Of a DNA stretch of 25,982 nt, positions 13,864-21,635 are shown in pieces. Numbering within the stretch: position 1 is the stretch's first letter; every line of letters starts with the position of its first letter. Source of the DNA: a virus; IMG/VR virus record IMGVR_UViG_3300047319_000113, positions 1 to 25,982 of that record; one strand, given 5' to 3'. A program made the translations under genes and the position numbers. Under the pieces are notes generated by a model that saw only the letters and a program-made list of their open reading frames with translations, was not told the DNA's origin and did not search any database.

Positions 13864-16002
13864 TCATTCGAAAGAGTATGTGTTGAACGCCGTCACGCCA
13901 CCACCAGCAACTGCAGCCTGTGGAGAACGCTTAATGTTCGTCGGGATAAATGGGCTAGCACCTTTTTCCCAAACGCTGCCCGGTTTATCCTTATCGCCAA
14001 AATTAATATCGACATTCGCAGTACCTACATTACCACCACTGCCAGCACGTAACGCATCATCAATCGTACCACGCGATAAGAATGGAATAGCTCTACCAGC
14101 TCCACTCCAGACACCCGTTCCTGCCGTTGCATCCGCTGCTCGCTGTCTTTCTGCCCATCGACGACCTGCCTCACCATGCGCAGAAAACCACGCGCCTTCA
14201 ACTTTATGCATCCCCCAATATTTAGGATTCGACATATACTTAGCGTAATTCGGATCACCTCGCATACCTTGGTCAGTTGCGTAATCAGTAATGTTTGATC
14301 CGGCATAAACTTTGGTAAGCGCGGCCTCTCCTTCTGCAGCTGTCTTTTGGGAAATATTGCCACTGATAAGATGCTTATTTACAGGACCATATTGTCCTGA
14401 ATGGAGTGCCTGATTTATTGTCATGTGGCGCATTGCTGCGTAGTTAAATAATTGCTCCAGATTGGATTGAATGCCACCTTCATGTTGCATCGCGTCAATG
14501 GCAAATCTTTTTAACTGCGGATTGCCTTCCAACTCTTTCTTGAACCCCGCGCGTTGATCGGCAAGGCTTCCACTCGGTCCACTGTCGCCAAGATCGCCAG
14601 TCGTCTCCGCTGGTCCACCACCACCCTTGCTCTGCGGAAACGACTGCCCAGCACCTGGACCGCTGCGTCCCATTGGATTAGCAACGCCTCCACTACCACC
14701 ACTACCACCAATTGCACCGCCACCACTTTTTTGCTGGTCCCACTTTTGAAACGTATCACGCATTTCGTGCAATAATTTATTTGAATCCTTATCTGTCTCA
14801 GCTGACTCCTGCACGAGTAACGAAGATCCAGGCTCAACTTCAGCTGCACCAGCCTCCATACTAAATTGCTTCCCGATCCAGTCCCATAAACCTCCAGCCT
14901 TGCCGCCTTCCGGTCCACCGGGCAATTGGCTGTTCATACTATCGATGATCGCGCGCTCGGTACGTATGCTGCCTAACGGTAACGTCTTATCCTTTTCGTC
15001 TTTCTGTTCACCTTCTTTCTTCTTGCCAGTCCACTTAGTAAGGAACGCATCGACTTCACCAAACGCTTTTACAACCCAATCAAATTCTTGTTTCGTTGTT
15101 GCTAGCGCGGGCATCACATACGTATTAAAGAAAGTTCTAAAATTATCTGCAAACGAATGCGCCTTTTCATTTAGACCGTCGATACCTTCCTTACCCATCA
15201 TCTTATTGATACCCTCGATCATCGTATACGCCATGTCGGTCCACAGGCTGGTACCGATAGTCTCGAGGTTCGTCATCGTCTTGTGATACTTCGCGGCCTC
15301 ACCTTCCTGAAATTTCCAGGGTTCAATCAACCCCTCCATTCCAACTTTACCAGCCTCGAACGCTGCACGCGATAAACCTGTAACAGTTGGCAACCACGCT
15401 TTGAACCGCTCACCACCATTATTATAAGCTTGTTGAAGAACGTTCAACGCCTCTTGCTGCTTACCGGCATTCATCAACTGACGAACTTGTTCAGCCAGCG
15501 CAGGACTGCTGGCCTGAAGTGATTTATAAAACGAAGACGTTTCTTGTAACGCCAACACTTCCTGTAACTTAGATCCGATACTCGCAATGCCACTAGACGC
15601 TTCGCTCGCATCAACTCCAGCAGCAGATAATTGCGTCCGTAAATTCTGAACGCTCTGAACCGTGAACCCGGTATTAGTAGCAAAGTTACGTAACTGCAAC
15701 TCACCAACCGCAAACGCATCTAGCGCCTTGGCAACTCCAGCAAAACCAACCGCAAGACCACCCGCGCCTAGTAGCGTCTTGGCTATTCCCGCCGCAGCTG
15801 CGTCCATCGCCTTTATCGGACCGCGCGTATAATGCTCAACGACCTTACCGAACCGCTCGAACTCATCCGCAAGATTGCTGCCACTTTTGCTGCCAGCATC
15901 ATTGAGGCTACTAATTTTAAGTTTTAAATTATCGACTTCTTTTCCGAGCTGCTGGAAGAATGCCAGCATCTGATCTGCATCGAAATTATTCTGCTGCGGC
16001 AT
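13864..16002 (-). CDS. Second tape-measure-like protein with lysozyme-like C-terminal domain
   Basis: A 712-residue protein, paralogous to the preceding gene. Residues 1-300 align almost without gaps, with shared blocks LSAAGVDASEA, LALQETSSFYK (150-160), QLMNAGKQQEA, GERFKAWLPTVTG and GLNEKAHSFADNF. A hydrophobic segment lies at about 71-98. Residues 424-480 are a Gly/Ser/Pro linker. The C-terminal part (about 485-625) reads FAIDAMQHEGGIQSNLEQLF, HSGQYGPVNK, ATDQGMRGDPNY and GAWFSAHGEAGRRW, like a muramidase or transglycosylase domain; Glu508 is a candidate acid. Similar domains end tape measures of rhizobial phages, as I recall. It starts in the stop of its paralogue (TAATG). Confidence 0.7.
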   Translation of the reverse strand: MPQQNNFDADQMLAFFQQLGKEVDNLKLKISSLNDAGSKSGSNLADEFERFGKVVEHYTRGPIKAMDAAAAGIAKTLLGAGGLAVGFAGVAKALDAFAVGELQLRNFATNTGFTVQSVQNLRTQLSAAGVDASEASSGIASIGSKLQEVLALQETSSFYKSLQASSPALAEQVRQLMNAGKQQEALNVLQQAYNNGGERFKAWLPTVTGLSRAAFEAGKVGMEGLIEPWKFQEGEAAKYHKTMTNLETIGTSLWTDMAYTMIEGINKMMGKEGIDGLNEKAHSFADNFRTFFNTYVMPALATTKQEFDWVVKAFGEVDAFLTKWTGKKKEGEQKDEKDKTLPLGSIRTERAIIDSMNSQLPGGPEGGKAGGLWDWIGKQFSMEAGAAEVEPGSSLLVQESAETDKDSNKLLHEMRDTFQKWDQQKSGGGAIGGSGGSGGVANPMGRSGPGAGQSFPQSKGGGGPAETTGDLGDSGPSGSLADQRAGFKKELEGNPQLKRFAIDAMQHEGGIQSNLEQLFNYAAMRHMTINQALHSGQYGPVNKHLISGNISQKTAAEGEAALTKVYAGSNITDYATDQGMRGDPNYAKYMSNPKYWGMHKVEGAWFSAHGEAGRRWAERQRAADATAGTGVWSGAGRAIPFLSRGTIDDALRAGSGGNVGTANVDINFGDKDKPGSVWEKGASPFIPTNIKRSPQAAVAGGGVTAFNTYSFE

Positions 16003-17960
16003 TATTCGTACGCAAGCTGGTTGGACTTGTTAAGTTTCAACGTGTTAAATACTCCACCCATTTCCGCGTTGGCCTTCACACCTTCTGGCACGTTATTTAA
16101 ATTAACATTAAGCTGCGCATTCCACGGACTACCTGAATTCTTCGCTCCCAATGCGTTATCAATTTTTGTTCTATCCTGCTGCTGCGCTTGCACCGCATCG
16201 ACCGCAGTCTTACCTGCAAACCGCGTATCCATATCCGTAAGCTTACGTCGCCGTGCGCCGTACTGGTCTGCGAATATTGCCGTGCCATCTTTCTCGTTAT
16301 ACGATCCCGGCACGATCGTCATAACGTGACCGCCAGTTTGACCAGGAGCTAATACCTGACCTTGCGTACCGCCATAACGTCCATGGAAATAAGTACTGAC
16401 CATACTTCCGAACGGATGATTAGGCGCGTTGATATCGTTAGGATCTAATTTCTCACCCCACTTATGCCACGACGTTGCGATCGCTGCACCCGTGGGAGGC
16501 TTATACCCGGCAGATTTTACGTACCCAGAAGCAACCATACCGCAAGCCGGTCCGGACATTCGATAACCGCGCTGGCTAAATAATTTCTGTAACCCCGCAA
16601 CGTCACCCGCACGACCTAATATCTCTGCCTGACGCATCGTATCAGGATCGATCTTCTTGCCGCCTTCGTCGTTCAAACCAGCGGGACCACCGGGACTAGC
16701 TGTAGAGCTCCCACCGCCTCCACCGCCTCCACCGCCTCCACCGCCTCCACCGATCGCACCAACTCCACCATTAACTTGATCGTCCCACTTTTGAATAATA
16801 TCGCGCATATCCTGCAACGATTTATTTGAATCCTTTTGTACAACTATAATTGAATTCTGATCAACGCCTGACTTAGCTGAAGCATCACCAACCCCAAGTT
16901 GCTTCTTCATCCAATCCCACGAACTAAAATTTTTATCCTTCTCATCTTCATTTTGACGGCGAATAAATTCTTCAGGTCGTAACCGAAAACCCTGACCAGG
17001 ATCACGTGTCTGTGCCTGTTTGTTAAACCAATCAATAATATCCTTGGCTTCCTGAAACGTCTCCTTTAAAGTTGGGATGACACTGTTGTCAAACCACGTT
17101 TTAAAATTATCAGCAAACTTGTGCGCCTTCTCGTTCAACCCCTCGAGACCTTCACTCCCTGTTAATTTAACGATACCTTCTAAAACAGTATTCGTTACCG
17201 AATTCCACACACCATCAAAAATCGTACCTAGATTAACCATCGTCTTATGATACTTCGCAGCATCGCCATCAAGCTCCTTCCAAGGCATTATCAAACCTTC
17301 CATACCTTGTGCTTGCGCCTCCCACGCAGCTCTCGATATCCCTGTGACCGTTGGCAACCACGCTTTAAATCTTTCGCCACCTTTATTAAATTTCTCCTGA
17401 AGATAATTCATCGCCTCCTGCTGCTTACCAGCATTCATTAACTGGCGAACGTTTTCCGCCATTGCCGGTTCACTAGCTTGCAGCGCCTTATAAAATGAAG
17501 ACGTTTCTTGCAAGGCAAGAACGTCCTGTAACTTAGCTCCGATACTCCCGATCCCCTGCGCCGCTTCGTTTGCATCGATACCAGCAGCAGAAAGCTGCAC
17601 TCGCATTTTCTTCAAACCATCTGTAGAAAAGCCGGTATTAATCGCAAAGTTTCTAGTATGTAATGCGCTAACCGCAAAGTGATCGAGCGCCTTGCCAACA
17701 CCACCGATGACCAACGCAAGCTTAGCGACACCTCCAGCCGAACCAATGAGCCCGGATATGCCTGACTCCATTCCACGCAATGCGCCTTGCGTGTGTCGCT
17801 GAATAGTCTGACCAAACTTTTCAGTATGATCAGTCATTTTCTTCATCGCATTGCCAGCTTCGTTAAGGCTGACAATCTTGGTCTTAAAGTTATCTATCTC
17901 CTTTCCCATCTGGCCGAAGAAAGCCAACATGGCATCGGAATCAAAATCCATGTCAGGCAT
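16002..17960 (-). CDS. First tape-measure-like protein with Cys-peptidase-like C-terminal domain
   Basis: A 652-residue protein directly after the tail assembly chaperone, the canonical tape-measure position. Residues 1-300 are helical with a hydrophobic stretch at about 66-96 and the blocks shared with its neighbour. Residues 404-417 are an uninterrupted poly-Gly run. The C-terminal part (about 460-575) reads YRMSGPACGMVASGYVKSAG, then PPTGAAIATSWHKWGEKL, GGHVMTIV and ADQYG. Cys473, His545 and Asp565 could form the active site of a papain-like/NlpC-P60-type peptidoglycan hydrolase (TIGR02594-like pattern). It is short for a tape measure, about 100 nm at 0.15 nm per residue if fully helical. 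Confidence 0.75.
   Translation of the reverse strand: MPDMDFDSDAMLAFFGQMGKEIDNFKTKIVSLNEAGNAMKKMTDHTEKFGQTIQRHTQGALRGMESGISGLIGSAGGVAKLALVIGGVGKALDHFAVSALHTRNFAINTGFSTDGLKKMRVQLSAAGIDANEAAQGIGSIGAKLQDVLALQETSSFYKALQASEPAMAENVRQLMNAGKQQEAMNYLQEKFNKGGERFKAWLPTVTGISRAAWEAQAQGMEGLIMPWKELDGDAAKYHKTMVNLGTIFDGVWNSVTNTVLEGIVKLTGSEGLEGLNEKAHKFADNFKTWFDNSVIPTLKETFQEAKDIIDWFNKQAQTRDPGQGFRLRPEEFIRRQNEDEKDKNFSSWDWMKKQLGVGDASAKSGVDQNSIIVVQKDSNKSLQDMRDIIQKWDDQVNGGVGAIGGGGGGGGGGGGGGSSTASPGGPAGLNDEGGKKIDPDTMRQAEILGRAGDVAGLQKLFSQRGYRMSGPACGMVASGYVKSAGYKPPTGAAIATSWHKWGEKLDPNDINAPNHPFGSMVSTYFHGRYGGTQGQVLAPGQTGGHVMTIVPGSYNEKDGTAIFADQYGARRRKLTDMDTRFAGKTAVDAVQAQQQDRTKIDNALGAKNSGSPWNAQLNVNLNNVPEGVKANAEMGGVFNTLKLNKSNQLAYE
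16714..16749 (-). repeat. Nine-base tandem repeat encoding poly-Gly
   Basis: Four perfect copies of CCGCCTCCA on the + strand, each encoding three Gly residues on the coding strand; flanking Gly codons extend the run to 14. Slippage by whole units would keep the frame and only change linker length between the tail body and the peptidase-like domain. Confidence 0.8.
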
Positions 17961-18473
17961 CGTCGTCCACCGGCCTTAATATTTCTTCCAACTTAGTCGT
18001 CCACTTGATATGCTTAGCTACTTCCGAAAACGGCATATCAAGAAACTCACGCGGATTACGTCCGTAGTATTTCGCCAACCGATAACAGTCCAGGATAAAA
18101 TTGCCCTCTACATCTCTGGAATAAAAAAACGATGCGCCAGTGCCAAGGCTGCATACCCCCAATCTTTTGGATGCATGGCCTTGATTGTAGAAGGTGGCAC
18201 CCCAGCAAGCCGAGACATCATGGCAAACATTGCCCTTGTCTCGAAAGTCATCTTCGGCATTTCGCCAGTCATGAAATCGATCATGACAGGCGTACCACAG
18301 ATCTCGATGTCGCCAGCGGTAGGTTCACGAAAACGTAATTCCTGAACCTCTTCACCGTGCGCAATAACTTTCTTCCGCAGCGGTATTACAAGATCGGTGG
18401 AAGTAATTTCTGCCCCATTGACTTTCTTTGGCTCGTCCGTCTTGGGTGCTTGTGGTTCTGTTTCGTCTACCAT
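17953..18473 (-). CDS. Tail assembly chaperone, -1 frameshift fusion product
   Basis: The frame that continues past the chaperone gene in the -1 phase has no good start of its own. If ribosomes slip at TTTTTTT (18129-18123), residues 1-117 of the chaperone are joined to 56 more, YSRDVEGNFILDCYRLAKYY and so on to PVDDDA, giving 173 residues. This is the arrangement of G/GT in lambda, E/E+E' in P2 and gp41/gp42 in Mu, where the minor extended form binds the tape measure. The extension contains MPFSEVAKHIKW, like the C-terminal helix of GpE-type extensions. Its stop overlaps the tape-measure start region. The shift is inferred, not measured. Confidence 0.75.
18108..18473 (-). CDS. Tail assembly chaperone (Mu gp41-like), unshifted form
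   Basis: A 121-residue protein starting immediately after the tube stop (TAAATG). The pattern is that of Mu gp41-like chaperones: a charged N-terminus, DLVIPLRKKVIAHGEEVQEL, then RFREPTAGDIEICG, then a helical end, MFAMMSRLAGVPPSTIKAM followed by HPKDWGYAALALAHRFF. REPTxGD is the family signature. It keeps the tape measure soluble and recruits tube protein during assembly. The slippery heptamer lies five codons before its stop. Confidence 0.85.
   Translation of the reverse strand: MVDETEPQAPKTDEPKKVNGAEITSTDLVIPLRKKVIAHGEEVQELRFREPTAGDIEICGTPVMIDFMTGEMPKMTFETRAMFAMMSRLAGVPPSTIKAMHPKDWGYAALALAHRFFIPEM
18123..18129 (-). promoter_or_regulatory. Slippery heptamer T TTT TTT for -1 frameshift
   Basis: On the coding strand the phase is CGT TTT TTT ATT, so both tRNAs can re-pair after a one-base slip, the X XXY YYZ form. 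The -1 frame then reads TAT TCC AGA and stays open to 17953. Only weak pairing (CCAG with CTGG) is visible downstream, so any stimulatory structure is modest. Confidence 0.8.
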
Positions 18474-18836
18474 TTATTGGATCTCATCGCAGCTGATGCC
18501 TTCCCACTTGACCCGAACGAGGCCATCGCGGGCATTGATCGCAAGTGCTGAAACGCACCAGCCTTCTCTCAGCACATACGTCGCATTGTTGGCGAGCTCT
18601 GCCGTGATCGTGACGTTGACTTGCGCCTCGAAGGCTTCAATCGACAAACCTGGAACCGTTGACACGTCTCCTTCAATCGAAGGAACGCGCGGCAGCTCCG
18701 AGTAGCCATGGATATAATCCTGGCCAGCGAGACCCGCGCGCTCGATCACTGACGGAGTAATCGTAAAGTTACCACGCAGTGGATACTGATTGCCATCCAC
18801 TTTGAGATAGGCAATTCCTGCTATTCGTTGAGCCAT
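18474..18836 (-). CDS. Tail tube protein (Mu gpM-like)
   Basis: A 120-residue protein. ATG 18836 is chosen because AAGGAAGATC lies just upstream; the frame is open further but only through the small-gene region. It begins MAQRIAGIAYLKVDGNQYPL, the usual start of Mu-type tube proteins, then RGNFTITPSVIERAGLAGQD, a VPSIEGDVSTVPGLSIEAFE strand pair, and a beta-rich end. It should stack as hexameric rings to make the tail tube. It follows the sheath gene with one tiny gene between. Confidence 0.88.
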   Translation of the reverse strand: MAQRIAGIAYLKVDGNQYPLRGNFTITPSVIERAGLAGQDYIHGYSELPRVPSIEGDVSTVPGLSIEAFEAQVNVTITAELANNATYVLREGWCVSALAINARDGLVRVKWEGISCDEIQ

Positions 18837-18849
18837 GTGATCTTCCTTT

Positions 18850-18933
18850 CTATGGCCTAGGAAATAGAAACCCAATCAGAAAGCCAACGACTACCAGCAG
18901 GATAAGTACAACAACCTGCTGGTAATCGGTCAC
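18850..18933 (-). CDS. 27-aa membrane peptide between sheath and tube
   Basis: GTG 18933, two bases after the sheath stop, opens a 27-residue frame that ends at TAG 18850-18852, 13 bases before the tube ATG: MTDYQQ, then VVVLILLVVVGFLIGFLF, then PRP. One hydrophobic helix fills nearly all of it. There is no strong ribosome-binding site, so translation is probably coupled to the sheath gene. The near-perfect fit into the gap (no overlap, little spare sequence) supports a real gene. Its function is unknown. Confidence 0.5.
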   Translation of the reverse strand: MTDYQQVVVLILLVVVGFLIGFLFPRP

Positions 18934-18935
18934 TG

Positions 18936-20450
18936 TTAAGTCGCAACAACGGTATCCACACCGCGATCGTATTGCAGTCTGAACTGCGCAAGGACCGCAA
19001 ACACCCTAAGCTGGTTCACAAGATCTGGTGGATATAAACAATTGACACGGTTGGGATCGTTAGGATCACGCTCAACGATCAAATTAGTTTTGAACGCTGC
19101 ACCATTCTCAACCAGTCCATTGAATTCATCAATGCGATACTGCGCTACCAATTCCGCCTTGATAATCTTCGGAGTGACGATCGCCTGACCAACACCAAAA
19201 CGTGTACCATCATCTGCGAGTTTATGTCTTGGGAATTTACTGGTGATTGCCTGTCGCTGATTGCGCAGCAACTTAGCAAGCGTCGCCAGCGTTGTCACGA
19301 GCTCGTACGCGTCGTCACTATTGCCGTACAAGTTCTTCTGGTACGTAGTATTCTCCCGCATAATCATCGGCACGTCTACTGCCGTACGCTGCGTTGCTAG
19401 CCCAGCGTAAGCAAAAGCGTTGAGCTCCGACATAATGAATCGCGTATGGAACGGCGCGGGTAAACAACTCGCCAACGACAAAGTCTGCAACGGTCGTGCT
19501 GGATCATTGATCAATGCACGCGCGGCCTTTGCTGTATACGCTGCCGCCCATTCATAACTTGGCGTAGGCGCACTCGGCTCAATCGCTAGTATAGACATCT
19601 GTGCACTGTTGCGCGTCTCTCCGAACAAAAGCAGGTTCGTATAAGTCTCGCGCTTTGCGTTGAACAAATGCCCATAATGTTGCCGCATCCATCCCCAGCG
19701 ACCGGTATCGGAAAATCCAAATTCAGTTTCCCATGCCAGCATAGAAGTCGAGTCCGTATACGGCATACACACGTAATCAATTTCCGTTTCACCGAGTGCA
19801 CTAATGGCATTAGTGAATACTGGCACACCAGTACCGCCTGTGAACGGTGCATACGTCAACGTCAATCCAACTGGTAATTGTTCACCACCGATCGTACCAT
19901 AGTAGCTATCAGACACCTGGATTTCATCACCCTGTGTGCCTTTGAACTTAGACGTAAGTGTAACGACACCTGCAGCAGCCGTAGCAGTTACTGGCAAATC
20001 CTTATTGGCATTGATCGCCGTATCAATAGAGGTAGCGACAATGGCAACCGTATCTGTTGCGCCTACGTAGACCGGTACATTCTGTCCAGCGATGTAAAGA
20101 CTAATCGTCCCGGCTTGTGTTGGTGCCGTCGCAACCGTGATGGTACCTGTTGCCGCTGCACCAGTCGGATCGGCAACCGGCAAACCCCACACTTCATTTG
20201 CCCAATTGTTGGCGAAGAACACTCTAAACATATTCGCCAGCATCGAACCTTGACCGAAGAAATGATCTGCATCAGCTTGTGACGGGACCGCGATAGGTAC
20301 ATCAGGTGGTACGGTGCCAGTCGATAGCATCGAACCAACTAGTAATGACCGTCCAGGTGTCTGTCCTAAGCCAGCCATCGAAGGATCTAATTCGACCCAG
20401 TAAAGTGGCATTCGCCAATTAGCCGGGATATTATTAAACGAGATAGGCAT
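18936..20450 (-). CDS. Contractile tail sheath protein (Mu gpL-like)
   Basis: A 504-residue protein (505 if ATG 20453 is used; AGGAGAGG favours the second ATG). It follows the Mu sheath family: MPISFNNIPANWRMPLYWVE, then GRSLLVGSML, SQADADHFFGQGSMLANMFR, and VWGLPVADPTGAAATGTI. A surface beta domain covers about 100-210. DYVCMPYTDSTSML leads into the subtilisin-like core, and the C-terminal domain runs from VDVPMIMRENTTYQKNLYG to the end, with FNGLVENGAAFKTNLIVERD. It forms the contractile outer tail. Confidence 0.93.
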   Translation of the reverse strand: MPISFNNIPANWRMPLYWVELDPSMAGLGQTPGRSLLVGSMLSTGTVPPDVPIAVPSQADADHFFGQGSMLANMFRVFFANNWANEVWGLPVADPTGAAATGTITVATAPTQAGTISLYIAGQNVPVYVGATDTVAIVATSIDTAINANKDLPVTATAAAGVVTLTSKFKGTQGDEIQVSDSYYGTIGGEQLPVGLTLTYAPFTGGTGVPVFTNAISALGETEIDYVCMPYTDSTSMLAWETEFGFSDTGRWGWMRQHYGHLFNAKRETYTNLLLFGETRNSAQMSILAIEPSAPTPSYEWAAAYTAKAARALINDPARPLQTLSLASCLPAPFHTRFIMSELNAFAYAGLATQRTAVDVPMIMRENTTYQKNLYGNSDDAYELVTTLATLAKLLRNQRQAITSKFPRHKLADDGTRFGVGQAIVTPKIIKAELVAQYRIDEFNGLVENGAAFKTNLIVERDPNDPNRVNCLYPPDLVNQLRVFAVLAQFRLQYDRGVDTVVAT

Positions 20451-20476
20451 CATGCCTCTCCTATGGGTTGACGAAT

Positions 20477-20680
20477 TTATTCAGCCTTACGCACGAACTT
20501 TGCCTTTTCGTGTTTTTCTTCTTTCTGCTCTGACTCTACTTTCGTTATATCGCCATCCGCGATACGACGATGAGTAAACGTATCGTCTGGCCAATCTACT
20601 GGACCTTCCGCACGAAACTTGCCAGCCTTCGGATGCGCGAGCACTCGCCGCACGTCTTCATTCTTTGGATTTACTTGCAT
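20477..20680 (-). CDS. DUF2635-like small tail protein
   Basis: A 67-residue protein from ATG 20680, preceded by AAAAGGAGAAAG. It reads MQVNPKNEDVRRVLAHPKAG, then DWPDDTFTHRRIADGDITKV, then a charged tail. The DxFWxRRLxDGDV pattern is typical of DUF2635, small proteins placed just before the sheath in Mu-like phages (Mu gp38). No biochemical role is known. It overlaps the upstream gene by 23 bases. The Lys/Glu-rich C-terminus is probably disordered. Confidence 0.75.
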   Translation of the reverse strand: MQVNPKNEDVRRVLAHPKAGKFRAEGPVDWPDDTFTHRRIADGDITKVESEQKEEKHEKAKFVRKAE

Positions 20681-21278
20681 CTTCTTTCTCCTTTTCTGTA
20701 GGCAACAACCAATCAGCAACGACCTGCTGAACTTGCGTTGTATCGTTCTTACTCGGATCTGGATAATTCGTTGTGAAGTGTACGTGACTCAACACGTTAT
20801 CCACAACCGGCGGGAAGTCAATCACGCCAAGATCACACAATAATGTGAACCGGCTTTCCGCAACCGGGATCGCATTATCTGCACCTGCTGAACCAAATTG
20901 GTGCGTGCGATTGCCGCGCGTATAACCCTGGATCTTGGCCTTAGGATTTAAGTACAAACTCGGATCAGTGAATAACCGGTCCATAACCAGCGTCCAACCT
21001 TCATCCAACGTTAACTCGGCTGCAGCTGCATCGTTGTTCTGCACAACGATTGAAAATCCATAGAGCGCAGACGAATGAAAGCGCGGCTCACCCGCGTTCG
21101 AGTCACCTTCTGGCAACAGATCTTCACTGATAAAATAAACCCCAAGAAACGGCACCAGCTCCGGTTGAATTTGTTCAGCCTTGTTGGTACCAAATTTAAA
21201 CGTCGAGAAAAATGGCATCGTTTTTAAACGTGCCAGCATTTCGTCACGAACGATCATAGCATAACTGGTTGCGGTCAT
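20658..21278 (-). CDS. Tail terminator / tail completion candidate
   Basis: A 206-residue protein that overlaps the head-closure gene by 4 bases (ATGA). It has an N-terminal helix, YAMIVRDEMLARLKTMPFF, then VPFLGVYFISEDLLPEGDSN with AGEPRF, a long beta region (ALYGFSIVVQNND), LTLDEGWTLVMDRLF, and a variable charged C-terminus. The order (helix, beta strand naming a value, AGEPRF, then a helix with W) matches small proteins that cap the tail tube at the neck (lambda gpU/Mu gp37-type position). Family assignment rests mainly on place and pattern. Confidence 0.6.
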   Translation of the reverse strand: MTATSYAMIVRDEMLARLKTMPFFSTFKFGTNKAEQIQPELVPFLGVYFISEDLLPEGDSNAGEPRFHSSALYGFSIVVQNNDAAAAELTLDEGWTLVMDRLFTDPSLYLNPKAKIQGYTRGNRTHQFGSAGADNAIPVAESRFTLLCDLGVIDFPPVVDNVLSHVHFTTNYPDPSKNDTTQVQQVVADWLLPTEKEKEDASKSKE

Positions 21279-21634
21279 GGCTTACTCTGCACGATGTGAC
21301 GTAACGTTAACGTTGTTTCGCCACCGCCATTTGGCTGCGTATCGATCACCTCGAATTGACCTTCAGCGGGCAAGCCTCCGGCAGTCGGGATATCGACCAA
21401 GTCACCTTGCAGCGGCAACGTCGTGAATTCCGCTTCACGAATATCCAGGATCACGCGCGTTTCAGAAATGATCGAACCATCCAACGCTGCCACCTCCATG
21501 GCTTCGATATCCAAGATCCCGCGCGTTACGTACGGCTGCCCAGACGACTGGCTCGCCTTCGGTGTAATCGTCACCGGACGTCCATACGTATCCTGGTTCT
21601 GCGCATAAACTTGTTCAGAGAAATTGACGACCAT
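21275..21634 (-). CDS. Small neck protein, head-closure candidate
   Basis: A 119-residue protein from ATG 21634, preceded by AGGAATAAATAAC; the frame is open to 21850, but that part lies in antiphase to a well-supported gene. It is mostly beta: VYAQNQDTYGRPVTITPKAS, VTRGILDIEAMEVAAL, VILDIREAEFTTLPLQGD, and a last strand, ETTLTLRHIVQ. The VDIP...GQFEVIDTQPNGGGETTL block is like small phage head-closure or stopper proteins (Mu-like and lambda FII-type sizes). A role as stopper between connector and tail terminator fits its place. Confidence 0.55.
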   Translation of the reverse strand: MVVNFSEQVYAQNQDTYGRPVTITPKASQSSGQPYVTRGILDIEAMEVAALDGSIISETRVILDIREAEFTTLPLQGDLVDIPTAGGLPAEGQFEVIDTQPNGGGETTLTLRHIVQSKP

Positions 21635-21635
21635 G

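Noticed and set aside
14511-14918. 135-codon leftward frame within the second tape-measure-like gene
   Set aside because: Same strand, other phase; runs of Val and Arg come from Gly/Pro-rich codons read out of phase.
16002-16004. Idea that the two tape-measure-like genes are one gene broken by a frameshift
   Set aside because: Each has a complete N-terminal half with the same motifs, its own start, and its own C-terminal domain, so they are duplicates and not fragments.
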